From positions 1-64,000 of the forward strand of contig JAHBXL010000020.1 in NCBI GenBank assembly GCA_019636495.1: a DNA stretch of 64,000 nucleotides. The letters run 5' to 3'. The translations under genes and the position numbers were made by a program. Source of the stretch: Phycisphaeraceae bacterium (lineage in GTDB: Bacteria > Planctomycetota > Phycisphaerae > Phycisphaerales > UBA1924). Positions 42,851-52,684 of this stretch are shown here, piece after piece. A model generated the notes under the pieces. It saw only the letters and a program-made list of their open reading frames with translations. It did no database searches and had not been told where the DNA came from. Numbering within the stretch: position 1 is the stretch's first letter; every line of letters begins with the position of its first letter.

Positions 42851-43795
42851 GTGTCCAGCGTGACCACCACCCCCGGCCGCGTCCCCGGCATCGATGCCGC
42901 GTCGGCCGCGCCGCGCACACTTGCCGAGAGTGTCGCGGACCCCGAGGTGATTGGGAAGTTCGTGCTGCTGGCCGGGGCGACGGTGTTTCTGTTCTGGAAC
43001 TGGATCTACGCCCAGCACCAGCATTCGTGGGGCAACGGGGACTGGTCGCACGCCTACATGGTGCCGCTGATCAGCGCGTACCTGCTGTGGCAGGTTCGCC
43101 GCGACTTCGACGCCGCGGCGAAGGGGGTGTTCTGGCCGGGGTTGCTTCCGGTGGCGATGGGAATCTGGTGCCACGTGTTTTTCACGGTGGGCATTCCGAA
43201 CCACCTTGGGCAGGGGCTCTCGCTGATCCTCACGGTTTTCGGCGTGGCTCTGCTGCTGCTGGGCACTGCGGCGATGCGTTCGCTGTTCCTGCCGATCGGG
43301 TACTTGTTCTTCGCGATCACTCTGCCGCAGCAGGTGATGATCCGGATCACTTTTCCGTTGCAGCAGATCGCGGCGGAGGGCGCGTGGGTGTTGCTTCGCG
43401 TCCTTGGGATTCAGGCGGACCTGGTGGGGAACACGATTCACGTGTTGAACACCAAGACGCTGGTCACGACGCCGCTGGATGTGGCGCAGGCCTGCTCGGG
43501 CATGCGGATGTTGATCGCCTTCATCGCGCTGGGAACTGCGGTGGGCCTGGTGGCCTCGCGGATGTGGTGGAAGCGTGTCGCGCTGATCTCGCTGGGCGTA
43601 CCGGTGGCGCTGGGGCTGAACATGGTCCGGGTGGCGGTGCTGGGCATTCTGAGTCTGTGGGACGCGGACCTGAGCCAGGGCGAGGCGCACACGTTCATCG
43701 GAACCGTGCTGCTGGTGCCGGGGTTCTTCATTTACATGGGCGTGGTGTGGGCGTTGAACCGGGCGGTGCCTGAGCAACAGGAGGGCCCCGCGTGA
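42851..43795 (+). CDS. Exosortase
   Basis: A 314-residue multi-pass membrane protein with the exosortase triad: Cys215 (AQACSGMRML), Arg260 (LNMVRVAVLG) and His280 (GEAHTFIG). Exosortases cut sorting tails such as PEP-CTERM from exported proteins; EpsH-type members sit in polysaccharide loci as here. The start is GTG. The following epsI gene overlaps by GTGA. No PEP-CTERM protein was seen in this window. Confidence 0.93.
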   Translation: MSSVTTTPGRVPGIDAASAAPRTLAESVADPEVIGKFVLLAGATVFLFWNWIYAQHQHSWGNGDWSHAYMVPLISAYLLWQVRRDFDAAAKGVFWPGLLPVAMGIWCHVFFTVGIPNHLGQGLSLILTVFGVALLLLGTAAMRSLFLPIGYLFFAITLPQQVMIRITFPLQQIAAEGAWVLLRVLGIQADLVGNTIHVLNTKTLVTTPLDVAQACSGMRMLIAFIALGTAVGLVASRMWWKRVALISLGVPVALGLNMVRVAVLGILSLWDADLSQGEAHTFIGTVLLVPGFFIYMGVVWALNRAVPEQQEGPA

Positions 43796-44688
43796 CGAAG
43801 CGCGGCTCGACCGATCTTCTGGCCTTTCTGGTCTGCCTCTCGCTCCTGCTGGGGGGCGCGGTGGGCTTCCGCAGCGCGGTGGGCGCGCTGAAGATCTACC
43901 TGCGCAAGTTGCCCATCGAGTCGGACCTTCGGCTGCAATCGCTGCCGCACCGGACGGACTCGTGGGTCCGCCTGATGGACAAGGTCGAGAAGGCGGAGAT
44001 GATCGAGGAACTCGGGACGCAGAACTACCTGACACGGTTCTGGGTCCGGGAGCGGGACCAGGGCACCCAGGGGACGCCGGTGCTCGAGATGCACGCGGCG
44101 TACTACACCGGCATGATCGACACGGTGCCGCACGTGCCGGAGCGCTGCCTGGTGGGCGGCGGGTTCACGATCGCCACGGGCACACGAACGTTGCCGCTGC
44201 GGATCGACCTCTCGGGCTGGACGCTCGAACCCGGCGAGGACGGGGTGTACTCGCGTCCTTCGTACGCAACGCGCGACGCGGTGCAGCCGGACGGGACGGT
44301 GCGGAAGGTGGGGGTGCGTTCGCGGGTCCGGCTGCCGCGGGGGATCGAGGACCTGGCGCTGCGGACGACGCAGTTCATCGAGCCGCAGACGGGCCGGTCG
44401 ATGTGGGCGGGGTACTTTTTCATCGCCAACGGCGGGGTGGCGCGGAGCGCCGAGGACGTTCGCCGGCTGGCGTTCGATCTCCGCGCCGACTACGCGTACT
44501 ACATGAAGGTGCAGTTCTCCGGACGGTACGAGACGGCCGAGGCGCTGGCGTCGGACGCGGAGAGCCTGCTGAACGAACTGCTCCCGGACCTGCTGCTGTG
44601 CGTGCCGGACTGGGTCGAAGTGGAGCGCGGGGAGTACCCGCCTGAGAACCCGCGCCGGCGGGGCGAGAGCGCGAACCTGAGGGGATAG
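43792..44688 (+). CDS. EpsI-family exosortase-associated protein
   Basis: A 298-residue protein with one N-terminal transmembrane helix (LLAFLVCLSLLLGGAVGF). A periplasmic domain with HVPERCLVGGGF and the AYYTGM region resembles the EpsI/DUF3485 family. EpsI proteins are nearly always coded next to or fused to exosortases. The GTG start overlaps the exosortase stop. The role in polymer or protein processing is not established for the family. Confidence 0.85.
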   Translation: MTKRGSTDLLAFLVCLSLLLGGAVGFRSAVGALKIYLRKLPIESDLRLQSLPHRTDSWVRLMDKVEKAEMIEELGTQNYLTRFWVRERDQGTQGTPVLEMHAAYYTGMIDTVPHVPERCLVGGGFTIATGTRTLPLRIDLSGWTLEPGEDGVYSRPSYATRDAVQPDGTVRKVGVRSRVRLPRGIEDLALRTTQFIEPQTGRSMWAGYFFIANGGVARSAEDVRRLAFDLRADYAYYMKVQFSGRYETAEALASDAESLLNELLPDLLLCVPDWVEVERGEYPPENPRRRGESANLRG

Positions 44689-44749
44689 ACCGATCGAACC
44701 AGCGCGCGGCCACCGCGCGCCCGGACAATGAGCACGGAAGGAAACGGCC

Positions 44750-47700
44750 ATGGCGTCGAAAGTGAACATGCGGTTTGTGATGATCCTCGGCGTGGCGCTC
44801 TCGCTGGCGCTGGCGGGCGTGGTTGTCACGGCATACTTCGCCGTGAAGAAGACCGGCGAGCAGAACGTCGCGCTGGGCGACGAGGCGGCGGCCAAGGGCG
44901 AATGGGAGAAGGCCGCGCAGATGTACGCCAACGCTGTGGCGAAGAACAGCGAGAACGTCGAGTGGATCAACAAGTGGATCGGCGCGATGGAGAAGACCAC
45001 GCCGGACACGCCGCAGAAGTACCGCGAGGCGTACGAGAACCAGTACCTGCTGGGCCTTCGCGGCCTGGCATCGGCGGACCGCGCCAACGCGGCATCGGTG
45101 TGCCGGTACCTCGAGGAGGAGTTGCGCATCCGCTTGCTCCCGGGTTCGGGCGGGCTGCAGACGTGGGAGTCGATGAACGCGCGTGTCGAGCAGCAGATTC
45201 GATTCTTCCGTGGGGACGACGACGGGCTCAAGAAGTTGCGGCGCTACCGCGGCCTGGCGCGGATGGAGACGGTTGCGCTCAAGAGCGACCCGGCCGAACG
45301 TGACATCGCCGATGCGGAAGAAGACCTCCGGGCGGCGCTCTCCGTCGAGCCCAACGACGAGACGGCGGTCCTGGGCCTCGCGCGGCTGAGCCTGGTCCGC
45401 GCGGCCATGCACCAGCGACGCAACGAGCGTACCGAGATGGCGCACGAGACCCGTTCGGCACGCGAGACGCTCGACCGCCACGTCGCGGCGCACCCACCGG
45501 CGCCCGGCGCACGACTGGCGCTGCTGCAACTGGACCTTCGCGAATCGGCGGAGAGCGCGCCGGCCGGGACGACGGATGTGACGCTCATTCGACAGCGCAG
45601 GGCGCAGGTGCAGCAGTTGGTGGACGCGGTGCTCGCGGAGCGGCCCGAACGGCTGAACCTTGGGGCGCTCGAGACCGCCGCGCGGCTCGCGACCATCGCG
45701 CTGGACTCGGGCAACGCCACGGCCGACATGATGATGACGCAGGTGCTCCAGGGCCGGCCGAACGATCCGCAGGTTCTGCTGACCTGGGCCGCGCTGGACA
45801 TGGCGCGCGGCAATCACGATCGGGCGCTAACCCGACTCCAGCAGATCGTCGATCTGCAGGACCTGCCGCTGAGCCTGGCCGGACGCATCCTGCACGATTT
45901 CCGCGGCCGTGCGGTCGCGCTTCAGGCGAACGTGATCTTCGAGGCCTGGGAGCGCGCGACCGACTCGGCCGACAAGCAGAAGCAGATTGAGCGCATGGAC
46001 GCGACCCGCGCGCAGTTGGCGCGGTTCGCGGCCGATGGCGACAGCATCGTGCAATCGGTCGATGCCCGGCGTGAGTACATGGCGGGCAGGCTGGACTCGG
46101 CCCGCCGGCTTCTGGCGGACTACAACGAGCGCACCGGCGCGAGCGACCCCGCCGCGGTGCACATCCTCGGCGACATTCTGGCAACGCAGGGCAACATGGG
46201 CGCGGCCCGCAGAATGTATGAGCGATCGCTGGAGTTGAACCCGCGCAACGTGCGCGCCATGAGGCAACTGGCGGCGATCGCCGCCGGAGAGCAGGATTTC
46301 GGCGCGGCTTCGCGCTATCTGACCTCGGCCGTGGCACTGATGCCGGATGACCAGGGGCTGGCCGCCGCGCTGGCGGACTTCAAGCAGCGGGATGAGGGTG
46401 AAAAGTCGACCGACCCGGTCGTCCGCATCCTGCACGAAGTACGGACGCTGAGCACGGGCGTGGCCGCGGATCGACCGGCCGCGATGGCGAAACTTCGGAC
46501 GGGCCTGGCGACGTATCCGTCGGACCTCCGCCTGCACTTTGCGGTCATCGGCGCTCTGGCTGTGGAGAACGAGAAGGAGCCGATGCACGAGGCGGTTCGC
46601 GCGGCGCTGGTGCATCACCCCGACAACCCGCGGCTGCGGCAGATGGACCGCGTGCTGAGCGACCCGGACCCGGTGGCGTCGCAGTTGCAGATGATCGCGG
46701 AAGCCGATGCGCCCGAGCACCGCAAGGCGCTCGCCCGCGCGACGGTGTTCCAGCGGGCGGGGCGCGCGGCGGAAGCCGCGGCGGAGGTCGACCGGGCCGC
46801 CTCGCTGGCGCCGGACGATGCGGAGGTGTTCGAGGCGCGTTTCTCGCGCGCCCTTGCGGCCACCGATGAGACGCGGCTGCGCGAACTCGTGGAGCAGGCG
46901 GAATCCAAGAACCTCGACGGCGCACGGGGCGCGATCGCCCGGGCGCGGCGCGACCTGGCGCTGATATCACGGTCGAAGGACGCCGCGGAGCAACGGGCTT
47001 CGCTCGAATCGGTCGCGACCACCCTGCGTGCCACGCTGGCGCAGGACCGGCTGAACTTCGCGGTTTGGCGCATGCTGGGGGCCGTGCAGGTCGAACTCGG
47101 CCATGAGCAGGCCGCTGTGGAATCGCTGGCCCGGGCCTTTGAGATCCGTCCCACGGACCCCACGACGGCAACGATGTACATCGGTTCGCTCATGGAGATG
47201 CGGTCGTATGACCGCGGGCTGGAGGTGGCAAGGCGGATGGAACCGCTGCTGAGCGGGGAGCCGCGCTTCGACGAGGCGCTGATCCAACTCGAGTCGTTTG
47301 CGCCGGGCGGCGACCGGACCAAAGCGATCGCCGCGCGCCGACAGATTGCGCAGCGGCAACCCACGAACGCCGGCAACCTGCAGGCCCTGGCCCTGCTGCT
47401 GATCAACTCGGACCGATCCGCCGAGGCCGTGCCGGTGATCGAGTCGCTTCGCGCGCTCAACCCGCGCGCGGCCGTCGCCACCGAGGCACGCCTGCTCGGT
47501 CGCAACCGCGCCGGCGACGCCGTCGCGCTCTACCGTCGCTTCATCGAGTCGCTGCCGGCGCAGGATCGGTCGATCGGCGATTACGTCGGCGCGGCGAGGT
47601 TCATGCAGGAGATCGGGCGCATCGACGATGCGGTCGCGATCCTGCGCGAGGGTGTCGCGCTGCAGAGCCCGGACATTCGCGAGATCGATCGGAGCATCGC

Positions 47701-49318
47701 GGACCTCCTGTTCGCCGCGGGACGGTTTGAAGAGGCATCGCGCTTCTACGGCGAACTCCTGCGGGCGGGCATCGCCGATGCGGGAGACGCGATCCTTCTG
47801 CGGGCGGTCGAGTGCGAGTTGCAGCGCGGCAGGTTCGACGCCGCGGACGAGATGCTCACCGCCGCGGCGCAGCGGCTGGGCGGCAACACCACGTTCCTGA
47901 TCCTGCAGGCGCAGGCCGCGGCGGGCAAGAAAGAAGCCGACCGTGCCCGTCGCCTGCTCGATCGCGCGGTGGCCGCCTCGCCGGAGACCGCGCTGGTGTA
48001 CCTGAAGCGGGCCGAGTTTGCCTCGGCCGATCCGGCGCGCGCGCGCGATGTGGAGGCCGATCTGGAGCAGGTTCTGCGGCTGGAGCCTTCGAACATCGCC
48101 GCGAGACGCATGCTCGCGACGCACTACTTCCGTACCAGCCGCACCGACCTGGGCGTGGACCAGATGCGCCGGGCGATGGCGGGCAACCCGGATGACGAGT
48201 CGATCCGGCTGCAGTTGATCGATGTTCTGCAGGCGCTTGGGCGCAGCAGCGAGGCTCTGGACATCGCGGAAGACTCGCTCAAACGGTTCACCAACGACAA
48301 CTCGTGGCGGATCCGCACGGCGCAACTGTGCGCGCGGTACAACCGTTGGGAGCGTGCGGCGGCGATTCTCGGCGAGATGTGGGATCGTGAACAGACGCCG
48401 GAACTGGCCGACCACCTGGCATTCGCGCTGACCAACGGCGCAAACCCGGACATGAATCGGGCGATCCAGGTGCTGAGCCACCCCGCCATCCAGACCGAAG
48501 AGACACCCCGGCTGCTGCTCTCTCGCGCGCGCGTGTACGCGCTGGCCAAGCGTCCCGAGCCGACGATGACCGACATTCTCGCGGCATGGGCGAAGACGAA
48601 TCCCGAGAGCGCGGGCGAGGTGGGCGTGTTCTTCAAGATGCTCGGCGAGGCATTGCCGGAGCCCAAGGACCAACTCGCCGCGATCGGACGGATCGAGCGT
48701 CGCGCGAGGATGGCCGGTTGGGGCCGCTACTTCTCGTCGGCGGTGCGGATGCTTGTGCCCGACACGCGGTCGCAGGGCGAGTCTGACCTCAGGATGATGG
48801 CCGAGTCGGGCGAGGGGGACACGCGGCTGCGCGTGGCGGTGTGGCGTGCGATCGGCACGATCGAGTATCAGAACAAGCGGTTCGAGGAGGCGCTCACGGC
48901 TTTCCGGCGCGGCCTGAGCCTGGACCCCGAGGATGCGGAGATGAACAACAACGTGGCGTTCACGTTGGGGGTCGATCTGAAGCGTCCGACCGAAGCGCTC
49001 CCGTTTGCCGAGAAAGCGGCGGAGATGGCGCCCGCCGCGTCGATGATCCTCGACACCCTCGGGGCGATCTACCAATCGCTCGGCCGCCACCAGGACGCGG
49101 CCCCGATCCTCGAAAGGGCCCTGAACTACGGGACCACGCCGGCCGAGCGCGTGCCGGCCGCGCTGCACCTCGCGGCGGCCCGCAAGGCCCTGGGCGACCG
49201 GCCCGGGGCGCGGCAACTGTTGATCGAAGCCGAACGGATGATCGATGCCTCCGCGGCGATGCGCTCTTTGTATGACGACAAACTCAAGGACCTGCGGCGA
49301 TCACTCGATTCGGAGTAA
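44750..49318 (+). CDS. Giant TPR protein of the EPS/exosortase cluster
   Basis: A 1522-residue protein with one N-terminal membrane anchor (MILGVALSLALAGVVVTAYFAV). The rest is a long tetratricopeptide solenoid of at least a dozen repeats (for example LDSARRLLADYNERTGASDP, ALTAFRRGLSLDPEDAEMNN). It lies between epsI and the Wzz-like gene, the position of PrsT/PEP-CTERM TPR proteins in other exosortase loci, though much longer. It probably sits in the periplasm as an assembly scaffold for the polysaccharide machine. Confidence 0.85.
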   Translation: MASKVNMRFVMILGVALSLALAGVVVTAYFAVKKTGEQNVALGDEAAAKGEWEKAAQMYANAVAKNSENVEWINKWIGAMEKTTPDTPQKYREAYENQYLLGLRGLASADRANAASVCRYLEEELRIRLLPGSGGLQTWESMNARVEQQIRFFRGDDDGLKKLRRYRGLARMETVALKSDPAERDIADAEEDLRAALSVEPNDETAVLGLARLSLVRAAMHQRRNERTEMAHETRSARETLDRHVAAHPPAPGARLALLQLDLRESAESAPAGTTDVTLIRQRRAQVQQLVDAVLAERPERLNLGALETAARLATIALDSGNATADMMMTQVLQGRPNDPQVLLTWAALDMARGNHDRALTRLQQIVDLQDLPLSLAGRILHDFRGRAVALQANVIFEAWERATDSADKQKQIERMDATRAQLARFAADGDSIVQSVDARREYMAGRLDSARRLLADYNERTGASDPAAVHILGDILATQGNMGAARRMYERSLELNPRNVRAMRQLAAIAAGEQDFGAASRYLTSAVALMPDDQGLAAALADFKQRDEGEKSTDPVVRILHEVRTLSTGVAADRPAAMAKLRTGLATYPSDLRLHFAVIGALAVENEKEPMHEAVRAALVHHPDNPRLRQMDRVLSDPDPVASQLQMIAEADAPEHRKALARATVFQRAGRAAEAAAEVDRAASLAPDDAEVFEARFSRALAATDETRLRELVEQAESKNLDGARGAIARARRDLALISRSKDAAEQRASLESVATTLRATLAQDRLNFAVWRMLGAVQVELGHEQAAVESLARAFEIRPTDPTTATMYIGSLMEMRSYDRGLEVARRMEPLLSGEPRFDEALIQLESFAPGGDRTKAIAARRQIAQRQPTNAGNLQALALLLINSDRSAEAVPVIESLRALNPRAAVATEARLLGRNRAGDAVALYRRFIESLPAQDRSIGDYVGAARFMQEIGRIDDAVAILREGVALQSPDIREIDRSIADLLFAAGRFEEASRFYGELLRAGIADAGDAILLRAVECELQRGRFDAADEMLTAAAQRLGGNTTFLILQAQAAAGKKEADRARRLLDRAVAASPETALVYLKRAEFASADPARARDVEADLEQVLRLEPSNIAARRMLATHYFRTSRTDLGVDQMRRAMAGNPDDESIRLQLIDVLQALGRSSEALDIAEDSLKRFTNDNSWRIRTAQLCARYNRWERAAAILGEMWDREQTPELADHLAFALTNGANPDMNRAIQVLSHPAIQTEETPRLLLSRARVYALAKRPEPTMTDILAAWAKTNPESAGEVGVFFKMLGEALPEPKDQLAAIGRIERRARMAGWGRYFSSAVRMLVPDTRSQGESDLRMMAESGEGDTRLRVAVWRAIGTIEYQNKRFEEALTAFRRGLSLDPEDAEMNNNVAFTLGVDLKRPTEALPFAEKAAEMAPAASMILDTLGAIYQSLGRHQDAAPILERALNYGTTPAERVPAALHLAAARKALGDRPGARQLLIEAERMIDASAAMRSLYDDKLKDLRRSLDSE

Positions 49319-49427
49319 ACGCGGCGAGCGCCGCATCGGCGCGGGGCCGACCCCGCACGCAAGGTCCGGTAACGCAAGCAAGACCTGTCCGTGAATGACC
49401 GATAGTTTGTGGACTCGGAGCACCGCC

Positions 49428-51623
49428 ATGACCACCGCCTCACCGACCATGAAGCCCACGACCTCGCCCGCACGACCGGGCGCACCGGCGCCCGGGCACG
49501 GGGCGATGGGCATGGTGTCGATCGACCCGATGCGACTTCTGCGGCGGTACTACCCGCTGCTGGTCGTTGCGACGGTGTTCGGCGCGGCGTTGGGCCTGGC
49601 CTGTCACCTGGTGCTGCTGCGCGTGTACCCGGTGTGGACGGCGACGGCGGTGTTCGAGTGCCGCGCGCAGGCGACCAACCCCAGGGAACTGGGTACGCAG
49701 ATCGAAGGCGCAGACGCGATGATGCGGTTCATGGGCACGCAGGTTGCGATCATGACCAGCGACGACATCCTGGCCAACGCGCTGAAGGACCCCGAACTCC
49801 TGAACACGGCGTGGTACCGGCAGTTCCGCGACGGCGAGCGGGCCAAGGCGATGCAGCGGCTGACCAAGGACGTCAACGCACGCGTGCGAACCAATACTTC
49901 GCTGATCACGCTGAACATGTCGTGGCACAAGCCGACGGATGCGGCGGTCGTGGTGAACGCCGTGACCCGCGCCTATATGCAGGAACTTGAGCAGACCGGC
50001 AAGCGCGCCAGCATCGAACGGCGTGACGCGCTGAACTCGCGGCTCCGCGACATCAGCCGCGAGAAGGACCGCCTGAACCAGGCGCGCGAGCGTCTGCTGC
50101 AGGAGAACAAGGTCACGGACATCGAGGGCCAGCAGACCGAAGAGAACATGCAGATCCAGCAGATCGCGGAGAAACTGGTGCAGATCCGCGCGACGCGGGC
50201 GACGATCACGTCGCTGCAGCAGAAGTACAACGAGATCCTGAAACTGCAGGGCACCAAGACCTACCCCGACGAACTGATGGCCGAGGCGCGGCGCGACCCG
50301 ATCATCCAGGAGACCGAGCAGCAGATCGCGAGCATGAAGATCGACGAGCGGGCTCTGCTGGCTCGCGGCATCGGCGAGGAGCACGATGCGATCCGCGCTC
50401 TGCGCAACCGCATCGAATCGGCCCAGCGCGAGGTGGACACGCGCCGGGACACGCTGCTGAGCCGGCTGTTCGACTCGCGGCTTGACCAGTTCCGCAGCGA
50501 GATGGCCGCGCTCGACGAGCAGGAGCGCGAACTGGAGGCGAAACTGAAGACCGCCAACACGCGCAAGGAGGACCTGGTCCGCATCCTGGTGCGTGTCAAG
50601 CAAATGGCGACGGATCTCGAGGCGCTCACCAAGGAAGAGACGGAGATCGCGATCGCGATGAAGGACACCGAGACGCTCTCGAGCGCGCGGGTGTTCGACC
50701 GCGTCCGCGTTCTCCGCATGGCCCAGACGCCCGACCGCGTGACCTTCCCCAAGTGGGAGATCCTCATCCCGCTGGGCGTGGTGCTGTGCACCGGCCTTGT
50801 CGGCGGCGTGATTGTTCTGCGCGAACTGCTGGACCAGCGTGTCCGCGGACCCTCGGACGTGGCGATCATCCCGCGCCTCACGGTGTTGGGCATGGTGCCC
50901 GAGGCGTCAGAGGACCCGGCGCGGCCCAAGACCGTCGAGACGTCGCTGCGCGACACGCCGGGCGGGGTCGTCTCCGAGTCGTTCCGACAGATCCGCGCGC
51001 CGCTCGTCAAGCGGATGGACCAGGAGGGGCGGCGCACGCTCCTTGTGCTTGCCGGCATGCCCGGCTCGGGCGCGACGACGGTCGTCAGCAACATGGCGCT
51101 GGCGTGCGCCAGCGCGGGCGAGCGGGTGCTGGTCATCGATGCGAACCTGCGCCGACCGGCGATGCACCGCGTGTTCAAACTCTCGGAGGGACCCGGCCTT
51201 GGCGACGTGCTCGTCGGCCAGGCGACCTTCGAGCAGGCGGTGCAGGAGTCCGGCACGGCGAACCTCTCGGTGATCACCGCGGGCGCGCTGGCCAATCGGA
51301 CCGTCCCCGAGCGCTTGTCGTCGGAAGCGATGACGCGCGTGCTGAACGAGGCCGCGGCACGCTACGACCGCGTGATTCTCGACGCACCGCCGGCCATCGT
51401 CGCCGGCGACGGTCTGGCACTGGCCAACAGCGCCGATGCGGTGGTGCTGGTCGTACGCGCCATGAACGAGAAGCGCGGGCTGGTGAACCGTCTCCGCATC
51501 CAGTTGTCCGAGGCGCGCGGCGAACTGCTGGGCGTGGTGGTCAACGCGGTGCGGGCCTCGGCCGGCGGGTACTTCAAGCGGAACATCCGCGCGACGCACG
51601 ACTACCAGACGCAGGCCAAGTGA
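49428..51623 (+). CDS. Wzz / BY-kinase-like chain-length regulator
   Basis: A 731-residue Wzc-like protein. A Wzz domain (about 25-470) has two membrane helices (LLVVATVFGAALGLACHLVLL and ILIPLGVVLCTGLVGGVIVL) around a long coiled coil. A CpsD-like ATPase domain follows with Walker A' (VLVIDANLRRPAMH) and Walker B (RVILDAPP). The Walker A reads PGSGATT where kinases have PGEGKST, so the phosphate-binding lysine is replaced by Ala. There is no tyrosine-rich tail. I chose the ATG at 49428 with GGAG ahead. Likely controls polymer length, with kinase activity doubtful. Confidence 0.88.
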   Translation: MTTASPTMKPTTSPARPGAPAPGHGAMGMVSIDPMRLLRRYYPLLVVATVFGAALGLACHLVLLRVYPVWTATAVFECRAQATNPRELGTQIEGADAMMRFMGTQVAIMTSDDILANALKDPELLNTAWYRQFRDGERAKAMQRLTKDVNARVRTNTSLITLNMSWHKPTDAAVVVNAVTRAYMQELEQTGKRASIERRDALNSRLRDISREKDRLNQARERLLQENKVTDIEGQQTEENMQIQQIAEKLVQIRATRATITSLQQKYNEILKLQGTKTYPDELMAEARRDPIIQETEQQIASMKIDERALLARGIGEEHDAIRALRNRIESAQREVDTRRDTLLSRLFDSRLDQFRSEMAALDEQERELEAKLKTANTRKEDLVRILVRVKQMATDLEALTKEETEIAIAMKDTETLSSARVFDRVRVLRMAQTPDRVTFPKWEILIPLGVVLCTGLVGGVIVLRELLDQRVRGPSDVAIIPRLTVLGMVPEASEDPARPKTVETSLRDTPGGVVSESFRQIRAPLVKRMDQEGRRTLLVLAGMPGSGATTVVSNMALACASAGERVLVIDANLRRPAMHRVFKLSEGPGLGDVLVGQATFEQAVQESGTANLSVITAGALANRTVPERLSSEAMTRVLNEAAARYDRVILDAPPAIVAGDGLALANSADAVVLVVRAMNEKRGLVNRLRIQLSEARGELLGVVVNAVRASAGGYFKRNIRATHDYQTQAK

Positions 51624-52684
51624 GCGAGCACCCCGACCAACGCCGCGCGGAGCGGGACGCGCCCCGCGAGGTGCGCGCCCTCGTCACCGGCGGCGCAGGA
51701 TTCATCGGTTCGCACCTCACGGACCTCCTGCTGGCGTCGGGCGCGGTGGTTACGGTCGTTGACGATCTCTCGACCGGCCGGCGTGAGAACCTGCCGACGG
51801 CGCACCCGCGTCTGCGGTTCATCGAGGCCGATCTCTCGCACGCACTTGGCGCCTTCGGGCCCGGGGAGCGCTTCGACGAGGTCTACCACCTTGCCGCGGC
51901 GGTCGGCGTGCGGCTGGTCGTTGACGACCCTGTGCGCTGCATCGAAACGAACGTGCACGGCACGGCGGACCTTCTGCGGTTCGCGGTTGAGCACGGCCCG
52001 GATGGCGGCCCCGCGCCGACGCTGATCGCCTCGAGTTCAGAGGTGTACGGCAAGTCGGAGAAGTCCCCGTTCTCGGAGGACGACGACGTGGTGTACGGCG
52101 CGACGACGCGCTCGCGCTGGTCGTATGCATGCTCGAAGGCGATCGACGAGTATCTCGCGCTGGCGTATCACGCCAAGCGCGGCATGCCCGTCGTGGTCGC
52201 TCGCTTTTTCAACACCGTGGGCCCGCGCCAGGTCGGTTCCTACGGCATGGTTCTGCCGAACTTCGTCGCCGCGGCCCTGGCCGGGGAGGACTTGCCGGTG
52301 CACGGGGACGGCCGTCAGACGAGGTGCTTCTGCGATGTGCGCGACGTCGCGGCGGCTCTGCCGCGGCTGCTGCGCGAGCCGGCGTGTGCCGGGCGCGTGT
52401 TCAATGTCGGCTCTGAGCGCTCGATCTCGATCGGCGACCTGGCAGACCTGGTCATCGCGACGACCGGCTCGCGGTCGGGTAAGCGGCTGATCCCGTATGA
52501 CAAGGCGTACTCGTCGGGGTTCGAGGACCTGCGCAAGCGCGAGCCGGACCTGCGGCGGATTCGCGCGGCGATCGGGTTCTCGCCGAGTGTCTCGCTGGAA
52601 CAGACTGTCCGCGACATCGCGGCGGCCATGACCGGGCCGCGTCCGCGCGTCGTGGCCACGGAGGGACGCACACCGGTGGCCTGA
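51620..52684 (+). CDS. NAD-dependent sugar-nucleotide epimerase/dehydratase
   Basis: A 354-residue extended SDR protein. The NAD-binding loop is TGGAGFIGSH; the catalytic residues appear as SSSEVYG and SYACSKAIDEY (Tyr-x-x-x-Lys). FNTVGPRQVGSYGMVLPNFV matches UDP-glucose 4-epimerase or UDP-glucuronate decarboxylase-type enzymes; the precise substrate is not clear. The GTG start overlaps the Wzz gene stop, and the stop overlaps the next ATG (TGATG), so translation is coupled. It would supply an activated sugar for the polymer. Confidence 0.87.
   Translation: MSEHPDQRRAERDAPREVRALVTGGAGFIGSHLTDLLLASGAVVTVVDDLSTGRRENLPTAHPRLRFIEADLSHALGAFGPGERFDEVYHLAAAVGVRLVVDDPVRCIETNVHGTADLLRFAVEHGPDGGPAPTLIASSSEVYGKSEKSPFSEDDDVVYGATTRSRWSYACSKAIDEYLALAYHAKRGMPVVVARFFNTVGPRQVGSYGMVLPNFVAAALAGEDLPVHGDGRQTRCFCDVRDVAAALPRLLREPACAGRVFNVGSERSISIGDLADLVIATTGSRSGKRLIPYDKAYSSGFEDLRKREPDLRRIRAAIGFSPSVSLEQTVRDIAAAMTGPRPRVVATEGRTPVA

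Noticed and set aside
46967..49216. Minus-strand 749-codon frame in the TPR gene
   Set aside because: Shadow of the TPR gene, which has a clear membrane anchor, TPR units and a cluster context.
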